A stretch of DNA of 64,000 nucleotides, taken from Atopsyche davidsoni (taxonomy: Eukaryota; Arthropoda; Insecta; Trichoptera; Hydrobiosidae). Under the pieces are notes generated by a model that had not been told where the DNA came from, searched no databases, and worked only from the letters and a program-made list of their open reading frames with translations. How positions within the stretch are numbered: the first letter of the stretch is position 1; the number at the start of each line of letters is the position of its first letter. The position numbers and the translations under genes were made by a program. The stretch covers positions 7,754,501 through 7,818,500 of the forward strand of contig JAILWY010000008.1 in the NCBI GenBank assembly GCA_022113835.1, written 5' to 3'. Positions 49,130 through 58,606 of the stretch are shown here, piece by piece.

Positions 49130-51612
49130 TTAGGCGATAGTAAGCCTTCAACAGGGCACCGGGTTCTCGGTGCAATGTGCATTTTGATTGCACAATCACT
49201 TCGGTGCAGCTCTAGGTATCTTGCGCTGCTTATACATAACAGGCCAAGCGCAAGCATAAGTCTACTAGCTCCCCCCATTTGAGGGTGGTGGTTTATCTTC
49301 ATAACCTTCGCACGTCGCGCTGTCTCAGGCAGCGTCGGTACGCAGGTTATCGGCTGTGTAGCACACAGCGGTGTGGGTGCTAATTCCGCGGGGTCACTCG
49401 TCCAGCCATCTTCGTCGCTGGTTGCCAACGCGGCCGAGAGTGGCGCAGGCGGTGGCTCCCCGGTGTGCAGCGCATCCCGACTCGCAAGTTCAAGCGACGA
49501 AGGGACGCTGCTCGCTGCCATCGCAGCTGGGAGGGACGCACGCGGCGGCCTCCCGGTGTGAGGCGCTTCCCGGCGGTCATTGCGGCGGTCATCGCGGCGA
49601 TAACCGCGGCTAGCGTGTCGGTCATCCTCGTGGCCATACTGGCGGCGATCCTTGCGGCCATCCTGGCGGCGATCCTTGCGGCCATCCTGGCGGCGATCCT
49701 TGCGGCCATCCTGGCGGCGATCCCCGTCCGCCAGTGCAATCGGCGGCGGGACGTCGCGGGCTGCCAGCGGTGCCAGCAGAGGCGCAATCGGCGGCTCTCT
49801 GGTCCGCATGCCCCCGATGTAGGGCGAGTCCTGGCCCGCACGTTCAAGCGGCCCCGGGACATCGCGGGCTGCCGGCGCGGAGGGCGACCGCGGCGGTGGC
49901 TCCGCCGCCGCGCCTGGGCGGCCTCCGGCACGCTCTAGACGCACTGCCCTGGTTGTAAGGCAGGTGAGCAATGTTCCATAGCGCTTTCCTTGGCGGCCAT
50001 CTTGGCGGCCATCTTGGCGGCCATCTTGGCGGCCATACTTGCGGCCATCCTGGCGGCCATCTTGGCGGCCATCTTGGCGGCCATCTTGGCGGCCATCTTG
50101 GCGGCCATCTTGGCGGCCATCTTGGCGGCCATCTTGGCGGCCATCTTGGCGGCCATCTTGGCGGCCATCCTGGCGGCCATTTTGGCGGCCATACTTGCGG
50201 CCATCTTGGCGGCCATCTTGGCGGTCATCCTGGCGGCCATCTTGGCGGCCATCCTGGCGGCGGTCCTGGCGGTCATCGCCGCCGTCGCGATCGTCGTCTT
50301 CCGGGTCGCGCCGGCTGCTTGTGGCTAGGACGTGCGCTTCCCGCCGCCTTCTCCCTGAGGTTCGCTTCCGCTCGAGCCCCGCAAAGGCTGCATGCTCGCC
50401 GCGCGACATTAGCCATGCTCCAAATTCAGCGAGCGTCGGCCTTTCGCCCTCGAGGGACTTGTGGGAGTTGTCGTGCAACCACAAGAACTGGATGCAGAAA
50501 GGCAATTTCTCGACCATCGAGGCGAGGAGTTTTGGGAGGGCCAAATATTTCACTCCGACCTTTCCGATGACAGCGACGAGATTTGTTATCGCGACTGCCA
50601 TGTCGATCACTTTTTCGATCCCACAGTGATCGTCGAGGCTCGGCATTTGCTGCATGTCCTCCATCATTCGGCTGACGATCGTGTCCTGATCGCCAAACCT
50701 CACGCGCAACGAGTTGATGATGTCGCCAACTCGCTCGGGGTCGCTCAGCATACCTGCGACCGCGAGTCGCGCCTCGCCTTTCAGCGCCTGCCGTAACCTT
50801 ATCAGATTTTCGGCGTCGGTGAGCGCGCACACCTGTGTCGATTGCTCCCATTGTGCAATAAAGGTGGGCCACTCCATCGGGTCTCCGTTGAACGAGGGCA
50901 AGTCCTTGATGCTGGACTGCCTCGCAATGAAGGCCTCCATCTGCCTCATCCCCCTTGAGTCGGGGTGAGCAGGAATGTCATGGGGCGGCGGCGAGACTTT
51001 CGCCGCCGCGTCCGATTGGACATACGTCATCGCCGGCTCGTCGGCTCTGTGCCGTGGCGACATCGTAGGGAACTCGATCGCCGGCTCGTTTGCTGTGCGT
51101 TGCAGTGGCGGCGTTCCCGGATACCTGCTCGCTGTGTCCTCTGCTGTATGATGCAGTAGCGCTGTATCCTGTCTCGGATTCTGAGAGTCGGAGAACTGCC
51201 GCATCGCGTCCGTGACGGCGGTCATCATCCGAGCAAAAGGGTCGCCTTGCTGGGAAACCCATGCCGCGGTTTGACGATGCGGGTCGTTTGAGCGAAGTCT
51301 CTCCGTGTGCCGAAAGTCCGTAGAGATATGTGGTGCCGGCGCGGCTGTGTCCGCGATAGCGGGCCCGGCGCTCTGGCTAGCGGGGCCGGCGCTCGGGATA
51401 GCGGGGCCGGTGCTCGGGTTAGCGGCATCAGGAACATTTCCCTGGGCTTTTAGCTCACGTAGTACTCGGTGTGCTTCCTCTAACTCGCGGAGCGCTTGTC
51501 TGAGCGTATTATCTGCCGTTATCCGATCAGAGTTTCGGGACGATTCGCTTCCCGAATCGGACCCAGCTCTGTCCTCTGCGACGGCGTTCGCGCCCGATCG
51601 CGTGGATGGCAT
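49072..51612 (-). CDS. Gag protein of BEL/Pao element with RQDG repeat expansion and integrase scrap, 846 aa
   Basis: The frame starts MPSTRSGANAV. Residues about 1-235 are Ser/Pro/Ala-rich. Residues about 236-410 are the BEL/Pao Gag core (DUF1759-like): KDLPSFNGDPMEWPTFI, then a Q-ST segment, ENLIRLRQALKGEARLAV and the INSLRVRFGDQD region. A normal BEL/Pao Gag would next show CCHC zinc knuckles; none is visible. Instead about 95 residues (445-540) repeat the four-residue unit RQDG, from a 12-bp DNA repeat. Right after it comes KRYGTLLTCLTTRAVRLE (about 541-558), which matches the integrase core of BEL/Pao Pol, so pol has been deleted between the two. A second, shorter RQDGRKD set follows, then a hydrophobic stretch near SRLMLALGLLCISSA. 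The gene can bind or package RNA at best; it has no enzyme. Confidence 0.8.
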   Translation of the reverse strand: MPSTRSGANAVAEDRAGSDSGSESSRNSDRITADNTLRQALRELEEAHRVLRELKAQGNVPDAANPSTGPAIPSAGPASQSAGPAIADTAAPAPHISTDFRHTERLRSNDPHRQTAAWVSQQGDPFARMMTAVTDAMRQFSDSQNPRQDTALLHHTAEDTASRYPGTPPLQRTANEPAIEFPTMSPRHRADEPAMTYVQSDAAAKVSPPPHDIPAHPDSRGMRQMEAFIARQSSIKDLPSFNGDPMEWPTFIAQWEQSTQVCALTDAENLIRLRQALKGEARLAVAGMLSDPERVGDIINSLRVRFGDQDTIVSRMMEDMQQMPSLDDHCGIEKVIDMAVAITNLVAVIGKVGVKYLALPKLLASMVEKLPFCIQFLWLHDNSHKSLEGERPTLAEFGAWLMSRGEHAAFAGLERKRTSGRRRREAHVLATSSRRDPEDDDRDGGDDRQDRRQDGRQDGRQDDRQDGRQDGRKYGRQNGRQDGRQDGRQDGRQDGRQDGRQDGRQDGRQDGRQDGRQDGRQDGRKYGRQDGRQDGRQDGRQGKRYGTLLTCLTTRAVRLERAGGRPGAAAEPPPRSPSAPAARDVPGPLERAGQDSPYIGGMRTREPPIAPLLAPLAARDVPPPIALADGDRRQDGRKDRRQDGRKDRRQDGRKDRRQYGHEDDRHASRGYRRDDRRNDRREAPHTGRPPRASLPAAMAASSVPSSLELASRDALHTGEPPPAPLSAALATSDEDGWTSDPAELAPTPLCATQPITCVPTLPETARRAKVMKINHHPQMGGASRLMLALGLLCISSARYLELHRSDCAIKMHIAPRTRCPVEGLLSPKWDLLKSERTDKRFASTLA
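49985..50280. repeat. 12-bp tandem array inside gag (RQDG coding), about 24 copies
   Basis: The plus strand repeats GGCGGCCATCTT with single-base variants (CTT/CCT, GGCC/GGTC, ACTTGC). In the gag frame each unit gives Arg-Gln-Asp-Gly. The 12-bp period keeps the frame, so copy number can change without breaking Gag. A shorter relative (GGCGGCGATCCTTGCGGCCA type) is at about 49625-49725. Confidence 0.9.
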
Positions 51613-51829
51613 TGTTCACAGATTTTAAACAACTTACAAACGCTTTTAAATTACGGGTCGTAAGGCCGTAATTTCCGCGGTTCTATTATTTTAAAGGTTT
51701 TAATTCAGCACACTTTCGGCGTTTTACCATTTATAAAACCCGAAACTTTACTTTTACACATCCGAAATCAAACACTGATTTTAATTTGAAATTAACCCTG
51801 ATTTTAATTTGAAATTAACACTGATTTTA

Positions 51830-51847
51830 ATTCGATTCGAAGGACCA
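51830..51847 (-). promoter_or_regulatory. Candidate primer-binding site
   Basis: Three bases inside the 5' LTR the minus strand reads TGGTCCTTCGAATCGAAT. TGG pairs with the CCA end of a tRNA and the position is standard for reverse-transcription priming. I cannot assign the tRNA. Confidence 0.55.
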
Positions 51848-51850
51848 CTT

Positions 51851-52458
51851 TATACTGGACGTATAAAGACTGTATTTATTTATAGGTGTGTTGGATTTCA
51901 GGGATGGGTGCTTCGTATCTCTCAGCTTGGCATCAGACGCAGGGAGAGCAGTTTTCAGGCTGATCTTTACTAAGCTTATCGCAAGAGAGATACGTCGCAG
52001 GAAAGGGAGGTCTTCACAGAAACAACTCGTTCTTGACTCTGATTTTATTGGGCCCGGACATGGGGTTTATATACAGAAAATATAAGTACATTGGAATGTT
52101 AAAAGTAAACAACCCAAAGGGATTAACAACAGGAATGTACAGATGTCAGTTAAACCCTGGGACCCAAGCCGGGGAAAACACCTTTTAGCGGCGCTCTAAA
52201 CAGTGCACATAAGAGATCTCTAAAAGGATTAGTAGCACAGCTGGCCATTTAAATCTGGGATTCTCTCTGTACCTTTCTTAGGGAAAACACCTCTTAGCGG
52301 CGCGCTCAAACAATATACCGTCATAAACCTAGAAATCCCGCCGTCAATGTGCAGGTGGGCACTTAAAAGGGATAATATTCCATCGCACACCTGCAAATAT
52401 GCACGTGGACATTTCAGCGCGTAAATCCCGACGATCCAGTGATATGACGTCCGGTACA
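51851..52458 (-). repeat. 5' LTR of the BEL/Pao element
   Basis: 608 bp, matching 47639-48246 base for base as far as I can read by eye. On the minus strand it starts TGTACCGGACGTC and ends CGTCCAGTATA. The first and last dozen bases form an imperfect inverted pair (GGACGT/ACGTCC). Confidence 0.9.
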
Positions 52459-52633
52459 CATTGATTACCGAGATTTCCAACTTACTGGGCATCTCTTAAT
52501 GCAGATATGATGGTAATATCTGATTTTAAATTATCACAGTATTTATCCTATGGAATTTACTATCTTGATCTATTTTATATGCTGAACACATTAAAACAAG
52601 TATACAGCATAAATTATCACATAAAATAATTGT

Positions 52634-54216
52634 TTATATATAGCCGTTGTCGACAGCGTGTATGATGTTGCCGCATTCCCTCAATCTTCCAGCTTGAGAC
52701 TTGATTGGTTTGATCGTCCAAATAGTTGATATGTCGATAGCTTCAGTGCCCTGCAGAACAAATAACATTAATATAAATTGGTAACTTCCATGGTTCTGTT
52801 GGAGGGCTTCAGGAATGATTTGTCTAGAGATTTGAACCAAAACACTCCTTAACAAGAGTCTAGGTCTGTCTGCATATTATATACTCAAGCTGTGTGCAAT
52901 ATATTCATTATTCTTGAAATATTATACAAAGAAATATTACTTACAGTAATAGAATCCATTTCAAAGGCTTCATCAGGTTCCAAGATTGTAACCGGTGTCG
53001 ATTCGAGGCTGAAGGCAAGTCCAAAGTAAGAGTACTTTTTAATTTCTTCCATGAACAGGGTCCAAGAGTAAACCTTATCAGGATCACTTCCCATTTCGCG
53101 GATCTGAGTTGACAATACATCATGATAATATTTCAACATCGGATGATAATATTCCTTTCTTAAATCCTGCGTTGAACAAGCATATATGAAAAAGGATATA
53201 TCCAAGACGGGTGAGCCGGACCGAGCCAGTTGAAAATCAATCATCTGCGCTTCGATTGGTATGTTAGTTCCTTGTTTGTATTTGAACAAGAAATTTGGAG
53301 TCCACGAATCACCGTGACCTATAACCGAAGTCTTTCCATGATCTTCAGTTGCTTCAACTAACTTAAGAAATGTTTTTTCTGTTGCGAAATCTTTAATCTT
53401 TTCCAAATACTTGGAATTGGGATATTCTTTCTCAACGGCATCTATAGCACAAACACATAACCTCTTCCAGAAATTCTTGTACCAATCCCAATTTTTTGCA
53501 GCATAGTACGATTCAGGAACAAAATTGGCCAGTATTTCATACTCTTCGGGATGCTGGTCTTTGAACGCAAAAGACAATGCGTGAAATTTCGCAAAAGTTT
53601 CCAGTATTTTTTGGCAGTGGGGATAATCAATGCCTTCTTGTCGCACAGCAACTCCAAAATCATATATTCCCATGTCTTCTAAAGCGAGGAAGTCATATTT
53701 ACCATCAGTGGTTGACGCAAATACTCTCGGACAATTGACAAATGGATCTGTGACTTTCTTCTGCGATTGGAACTCCATAAACCTCGGGAGGATCTTTTCG
53801 TAAAAGTTTATCTCATTGCTGAAGAAGTCCCAGGACCGAAATGTGTTCCTTCGGCCAATATTTTTTGGAAAACATTTAAGCACCACTTTAACGGATACGC
53901 TTGTACCATCACTCATAACCTTTCCATTAAAACAAATGCGGTACACATCACTGAGGTACGAATCTCCTTTGCCAGTTTCTGCACCAAACTAATAATAAAA
54001 AAAACAAACAATGGCTTAATTAAAACAGGCAAATAATTATTATTTGTGATTGTAAAGATAATCATGATCAAACAATAATGTAACGTAATGCTGAAAAATT
54101 ACAAATGTTATTACCTTGTGGTCAGTATACTGTACATCTTTCCCAAACCATTCGGTCAATTGCTTCGTCAGGTAATCAGCTGTGAGGAGTGGCGATATTT
54201 CAAGAAGCATCTCCAT
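52634..54216 (-). CDS. EcKinase / CHK-like small-molecule kinase (DUF227/DUF1679 type), 420 aa
   Basis: Coding exons are 54216-54115, 53988-52945 and 52750-52634, all phase 0, with consensus donors (GTAATA, GTAAGT) and acceptors; the stop is TAA. The fold is that of choline/aminoglycoside-type kinases. Seen motifs are the nucleotide-site VVLKCFP (Lys near 72) and FYEKILP (Glu near 93), hinge LALEDMG (135-141), catalytic HGDSWTPN (Asp261, Asn266), and DFQ (285-287) in place of DFG, followed by LARSGSPVLDIS. This family in insects phosphorylates ecdysteroids in a few studied cases and is linked to detoxification and juvenile-hormone-inducible genes in others; the substrate here is unknown. Reading straight through the exon 2 donor would give a slightly different C-terminus and a stop at 52885, a possible retained-intron form. 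Confidence 0.9.
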
Positions 54217-54241
54217 GTTAGAAGATATTCACGTAATCAAT
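54217..54241 (-). other. 5' UTR part of the EcKinase start exon
   Basis: A TTATTTACAG acceptor at 54242-54251 opens the exon 25 bp before the ATG at 54216, so there is an upstream noncoding exon. Confidence 0.6.
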
Positions 54242-54899
54242 CTGTAAATAACAGAAAAATATAATGCTCGGAATATTTAAAAAGTTGTTTATCAATATTG
54301 CAGAAGTATTCAAGAGTTTTATCGATCACGACAAAGTGTGAACTTACGCATAATATTTTTCTAATGCTGTAATTTATATACAGTTTTCTACCGTAGATAC
54401 GCAAATACCTAGATAGACCGTGCACTCACTGATAAGCGTATAATATTGCGTGTAACATTGAAAGCTGTTTCCATGAGAGAAAATCGCACTCTTACAGAAT
54501 CAAAGGCAGTGTGACTTTTCGATTATTATCAACGACAAAACAAAATGTGTTTTATTTACAAACGGGGTATTAAAAATAAAACTTGTAAAGAAATCGACAC
54601 TAGACTAATTTTTATTTTAATTGTATTGTAACAATTTGCATGAGTGTCTTATGTTCAACGATCAGTTTGCTTGAGCGTTTATCTTATTATCAGTGCAGTA
54701 ATAAATCTCAAACGTTAACCGACAGTTCTTCATACCTGTTTGCTGATAAAGCATGTAAATATATAAGCACTACGTACCTTTCAATATTTTTAATACAGCA
54801 GCACTCGGTTATTACTTGTAACAATATCGCAGATTCACCTTAAGACTGACACTGCTCGGCAAGAATATTTCCTGTATTACTCAATATTTATGTTTACAT

Positions 54900-55060
54900 C
54901 CACTGTGGTCGAGACGCGTCGGCTTCCCAGCCTTGACTAGAAATAATCATCCGATTCACGACACGGCGGACTTTTATATCTGGCTCGGACGCGACTTGTA
55001 AAGCCGGCACTTCAGGGCCTGAAAGCTGAAAGTCAAGTCCACGTCACCCTCGCTGAAAAC
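54900..55060 (-). promoter_or_regulatory. TATA-containing promoter candidate for the EcKinase gene
   Basis: A GC-richer patch on the minus strand carries GATATAAAAG at 54971-54980, a good TATA box, about 750 bp upstream of the start exon. Transcription would begin near 54.94 kb, and GTGGAT|GTAAAC near 54.89 kb could be the leader donor. A GGTGACGTGG element (CRE/E-box-like) lies near 55038-55047. A TATA box fits an inducible gene. Confidence 0.5.
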
Positions 55061-56340
55061 CGATCGATAATCACTGTAAGTACTATTTATTTTATTAAAA
55101 ACACTAACACACTTATTTTATCATTAAATATGCAATATATTTTTTAGTGTAATAACACAAATACGTATTTTTTTGTATTAGTCAAGTATTCGTTTTTATA
55201 GGTTATGTTTATTTTTCACCGCTTCTACTTTTTTCACCTGTGCGCATAGCAAAGACCACGAAAATATAATCATTTTAACCTACTTTTAATAAATGAAAAA
55301 TTATGAATATAACGGATATTTATTTTTATACGGTATTGCTAAAAAAAATGCTTTTTACAGAAAATTAATATATTTTGCCCAAATGAGTGTCTGTATCAAA
55401 ATAAATTTCACTTTCGATTTATTATTGCGGTAATTTTATTACAAAAAAGACAAAAATATTTTCAGTGTGTTTTCATGATTATATTAGTAATAAAATAATA
55501 AAAAAATTGTACGTAGACGAGACACATTTTCCTTGGAATCAACAATCCGAAAGTATTTTTTATAAAACGTCGATCAACACGATTAAAAGAAATAATTAAT
55601 ACATTTTATTTATTTATAATATTTTGTAATTTAATTTAAAAATAATCTTGAATTTATATGATCCGTGTACAACAGACATTTGTTGCTTTTTTTGCGCTAA
55701 CGTTTTTATGAATTGGGTCGTTCATACAAACATCCTGTAAAATGTACGAGGGCTCTTCAATAAATTAATAAAAGTTTTATAAATATATATTTATATTTAT
55801 ATTGAGTTTAAAAAAACGACATAAATACTGTGTTCACATTGCAAATAAATTCAAGCTATATTTCCTGCAGTTTTCAATGCTAAATTACTGAAGAGCATAT
55901 TTATTTTCTAACTTAAATAAATCAGCACAATTTCTTTATAAATATTATAATATAACAGCCAGAGAAGAAAGCGTATTTATTTTAGCATTGTTAGTATTAA
56001 TACTTGCTTAAATCAGAAAATAAAAATAATAATTACACTGTAAATTAATTTTCGACTCTAGCTTTGAAATATACACTGTATATATATTTTTTCAAGTTTT
56101 AACAAATTATTTTAGATTTTAACTCCACTGAGTGGTTAAAAGTATATTATCAATAAATTCATAATTATAAATTAATTAAATGATGTATTTTTTTTCTTAT
56201 CGCATAACTTATCACAGAGCACTCATATGTAAGCGTCAAGAGCTCCTACTCAAAATCATCCACGTCATCAAATTTTACATCACCAAATGCTGCCAGATTG
56301 CTTTTTAAATAACTAAATATACATTAAGGGCCATGTTGAA
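54980..56340. other. Intergenic stretch, no gene seen
   Basis: Apart from the EcKinase promoter region at its left edge, this is AT-rich DNA with no open frame or repeat that I can name. Confidence 0.55.
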
Positions 56341-56343
56341 TAT

Positions 56344-56848
56344 TCGAGTTTTTTTGATCATTTTCTGGTCGATTTTGCGAAAAATTGACTGCACCAATCA
56401 AAAATATTTAAATGCAAAAAGTTTGATACATCCCTTCTTCCGAACACAATATATTTTTATTTCTTATAAATTTACTTTAATTATGATAAATATGTGTTTT
56501 TCCGATTGAAGTGTAGGAATTTGAGATTCGTCCGGCATATTTTCCAAGAATCCTACACATTTAAAAGTCTTTTTTTCAATTGGAATTAAAAGATTAAATA
56601 TAAACCATGTGCGCCTTATTAATTTAAAAATTAAAAAAAAAAAAATCTTTATCAAACTTTGGTTTTAAAAAGTCGTCATTTTATCCAATTTTTCAACATC
56701 TTCAAGATTTTATTTTACCCTGAAAATGGACGTTAATTAAATAATAAAAAATAGATAAATATAATTTAATATTTTTTTAATACTCTGTAAGAAAATCAAC
56801 TCTATCAATAGAATAATAAACTAAGAATTAAATAAATCAAATGACACG
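56344..56848 (+). repeat. Dispersed repeat family A, copy 2
   Basis: Same start (TCGAGTTTTTTTGATCATTT) and same end (ATGACACG) as 844-1308, with small gaps. Its first 125 bp is also an inverted match to 58480-58606. Confidence 0.75.
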
Positions 56849-57899
56849 ATTTCTCCAGGTAAAACGGTCCTTTATTATTCGGTCAGAACGGAGATAGCCT
56901 CCAAGCGAGCATGACGCCAATTCGTTTCTCGGTATTTAAAAATCGTTATTGGTTGATTTATCGCTGTACAAGGCTTGACATCTATTAAAAAAGATATTTA
57001 AGCTCATCATGTCACTTTTTAAACATTAATTGTATTAAATTTGTGCGTATTTTGCGAGTAAAATACAAAAATGTATTTTATTTAAAAATCTACTTAGAAT
57101 ATTTGTGACGTGGTCAGCCATGCTTGATCCATAGAGAACGGAGCAGATGACAGCTTAGGCTACTGTGCTCGTTTGTCGTTGTTAGTATTGGCAACATTGC
57201 ATTGAAAGCATGTCTCTCTCTAAGATGTCAATTTGGCAACATAGCTACTTTGTACAAATGACAATTTCGACACAGGAGCAATTTGCGACCGTAATACCCG
57301 ACCCAGTGATACTCAACATTTTTTTTCTTACAAGTCACACATGCAATATTTTTGAGTAATGGCTTTTTTCAGGCAATTAGTTAGTGGGGACTTGGTTTTA
57401 CACTTATTTCCCATGTATTAAATCTTAATCTTTAAAACCTAAATATATCCAAACGCCTATTTCAAATTTAGTGTGATATTGAGATAAAACTTTTTTATTT
57501 TAGAAAAATCGGGTTTATAATTGCTACACACTACTCTCAATACGTTATCAAGGTGAGAATCAGTAAGTCGATTTCTATATACATTTCTTGCATATTTCAC
57601 TTTGGAATACGTGTTTCGGGCTGGAGGTTGAGGATGCCTGGTCTAACAGTCATTGGTCGTGAGATCATAACGAAGTCTAACCTAAAAATTCATAATTGCA
57701 TGTACAGTGGCGACGGACAGTTTGTGACAAAATTCAAAATGCCAAGAAAATACTCGCTTTCATATACATACTAAGAATCCAAAAGCGAAACGAGTAAATT
57801 TATTTTATATATTACTAGTGTCTTGTAAATCAATCGATTGGAGGAAAAATAAGAAAACTGTCGTGAATAATCATCTTGTCAGTTAGTAAATTCCTTCTT

Positions 57900-58151
57900 T
57901 TTTTAGAATTGTGTCCCTTTGATAGATCGTCAACAACTGATGGAATTAGTGGTGATAAAATTGTGGAAGTAAAATATCCACTATCAATATCGGGAACAAG
58001 TGTTGAAGAAGCAATTCTCAACAAAAAATTAAAATTTTGGAAAATAGATAAAAAACAGAATATTACTATAAACGTCCACCACGAATGGTATTTTCAAGTA
58101 CAAGGACAATTGCACATTACTAAGCCTCCAATGAAGAGAGGCACTGGATGA
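57900..58151 (+). pseudogene. YqaJ-like (PDDEXK) nuclease fragment
   Basis: The frame reads STTDGISGDKIVEVKYPLSI and later HHEWYFQVQGQLHIT. The order DG…K(I/L)VEVK-P…YY-QVQGQLH is that of the YqaJ viral-recombinase/alkaline-exonuclease core: DG and E-V-K are the metal-site residues and QVQGQL the conserved glutamine helix. Such domains occur in transposon-derived genes of insects. The frame stops right after ITKPPMKRGTG, before the usual C-terminal part, and a splice acceptor-like TTTTTTTAG precedes it at 57898-57906. It lies between inverted copies of repeat family A. AATAAATAAA at 58218-58227 could serve as a poly(A) signal. Confidence 0.5.
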
Positions 58152-58299
58152 AGAAGAAAAGAAATAACCTGTATAATGTTCAGATTTCTGTCCAGTGTCA
58201 TATATTTGTTCAATTAATAATAAATAAATGTTTTTGGTGAGATGTGTGTTTTCATTATATATATTTGGGCCTTTTTATTATAATTTACATACATATGTC

Positions 58300-58302
58300 T
58301 AA

Positions 58303-58337
<35 letters not shown>

Positions 58338-58430
58338 CATACATATAAGTATATATATATATGTATATATATATATGCGTGTATATATACATATATATAT
58401 TATATATATATTTATATATGTATTATGTCA
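58300..58430. repeat. Complex TA/TATG microsatellite
   Basis: About 130 bp of (TA)n interrupted by ATACATACATACATA and ATGTATATA segments. Confidence 0.9.
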
Positions 58431-58606
58431 CTTTATTTTTGTATGTTGAAAACTGATTTTTTTAGAGTATTGAGTATTTATTAGAAATAAAAAAAAGCTT
58501 CCGTTTGGAAGAAGGGATTTATCTAACTTTTTGCATTTAAATTTTTTTGGTTGGTGCATTCGATTTTTCGCAAAAGGTACGAGAAAATGATCAAAAAACT
58601 CAAATA
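58425..58606 (-). repeat. Dispersed repeat family A, inverted shortened copy
   Basis: The minus strand reads TGAGTTTTTTGATCATTTTC, TTTTGCGAAAAATCGAATGC and ATTTAAATGCAAAAAGTT, matching the start of copies 1 and 2. With copy 2 it forms the ends of a 2.3-kb inverted-repeat structure, 56344-58606. Confidence 0.7.

Larger units (their letters stand above)
47639..52458 (-). mobile_element. Non-autonomous BEL/Pao LTR retrotransposon, complete LTR-to-LTR
   Basis: Direct repeats of 608 bp (47639-48246 and 51851-52458) flank a GC-rich 3.6-kb interior. The target duplication CATTG stands at 47634-47638 and 52459-52463. Read on the minus strand the order is 5' LTR, primer site, Gag (51612-49072), GC-rich repeat arrays, polypurine tract, 3' LTR. 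Gag has the DUF1759-type core of BEL/Pao elements. I find no protease, reverse transcriptase or RNase H; only a short integrase-like scrap survives, fused to Gag. LTRs begin TGTACC and end with TATA rather than the usual CA. I read no differences between the LTRs, which means a recent insertion that must have been mobilised in trans. Its GC content is far above the surrounding genome. It lies 175 bp beyond the 3' end of the EcKinase gene. Confidence 0.88.

Noticed and set aside
48282..49133. Plus-strand 283-codon Gly/Arg-rich frame and the overlapping 319-codon minus frame
   Set aside because: Both are translations of the 29-30-bp GC-rich array, which has no stop in any frame.
49465..50629. 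Several 110-200-codon plus-strand frames opposite gag (GGHLGGHL, ILAAILAA, WRPSWRPS repeats)
   Set aside because: They are shadows of the 12-bp array and of GC-rich gag; the minus-strand Gag has the recognisable domain.
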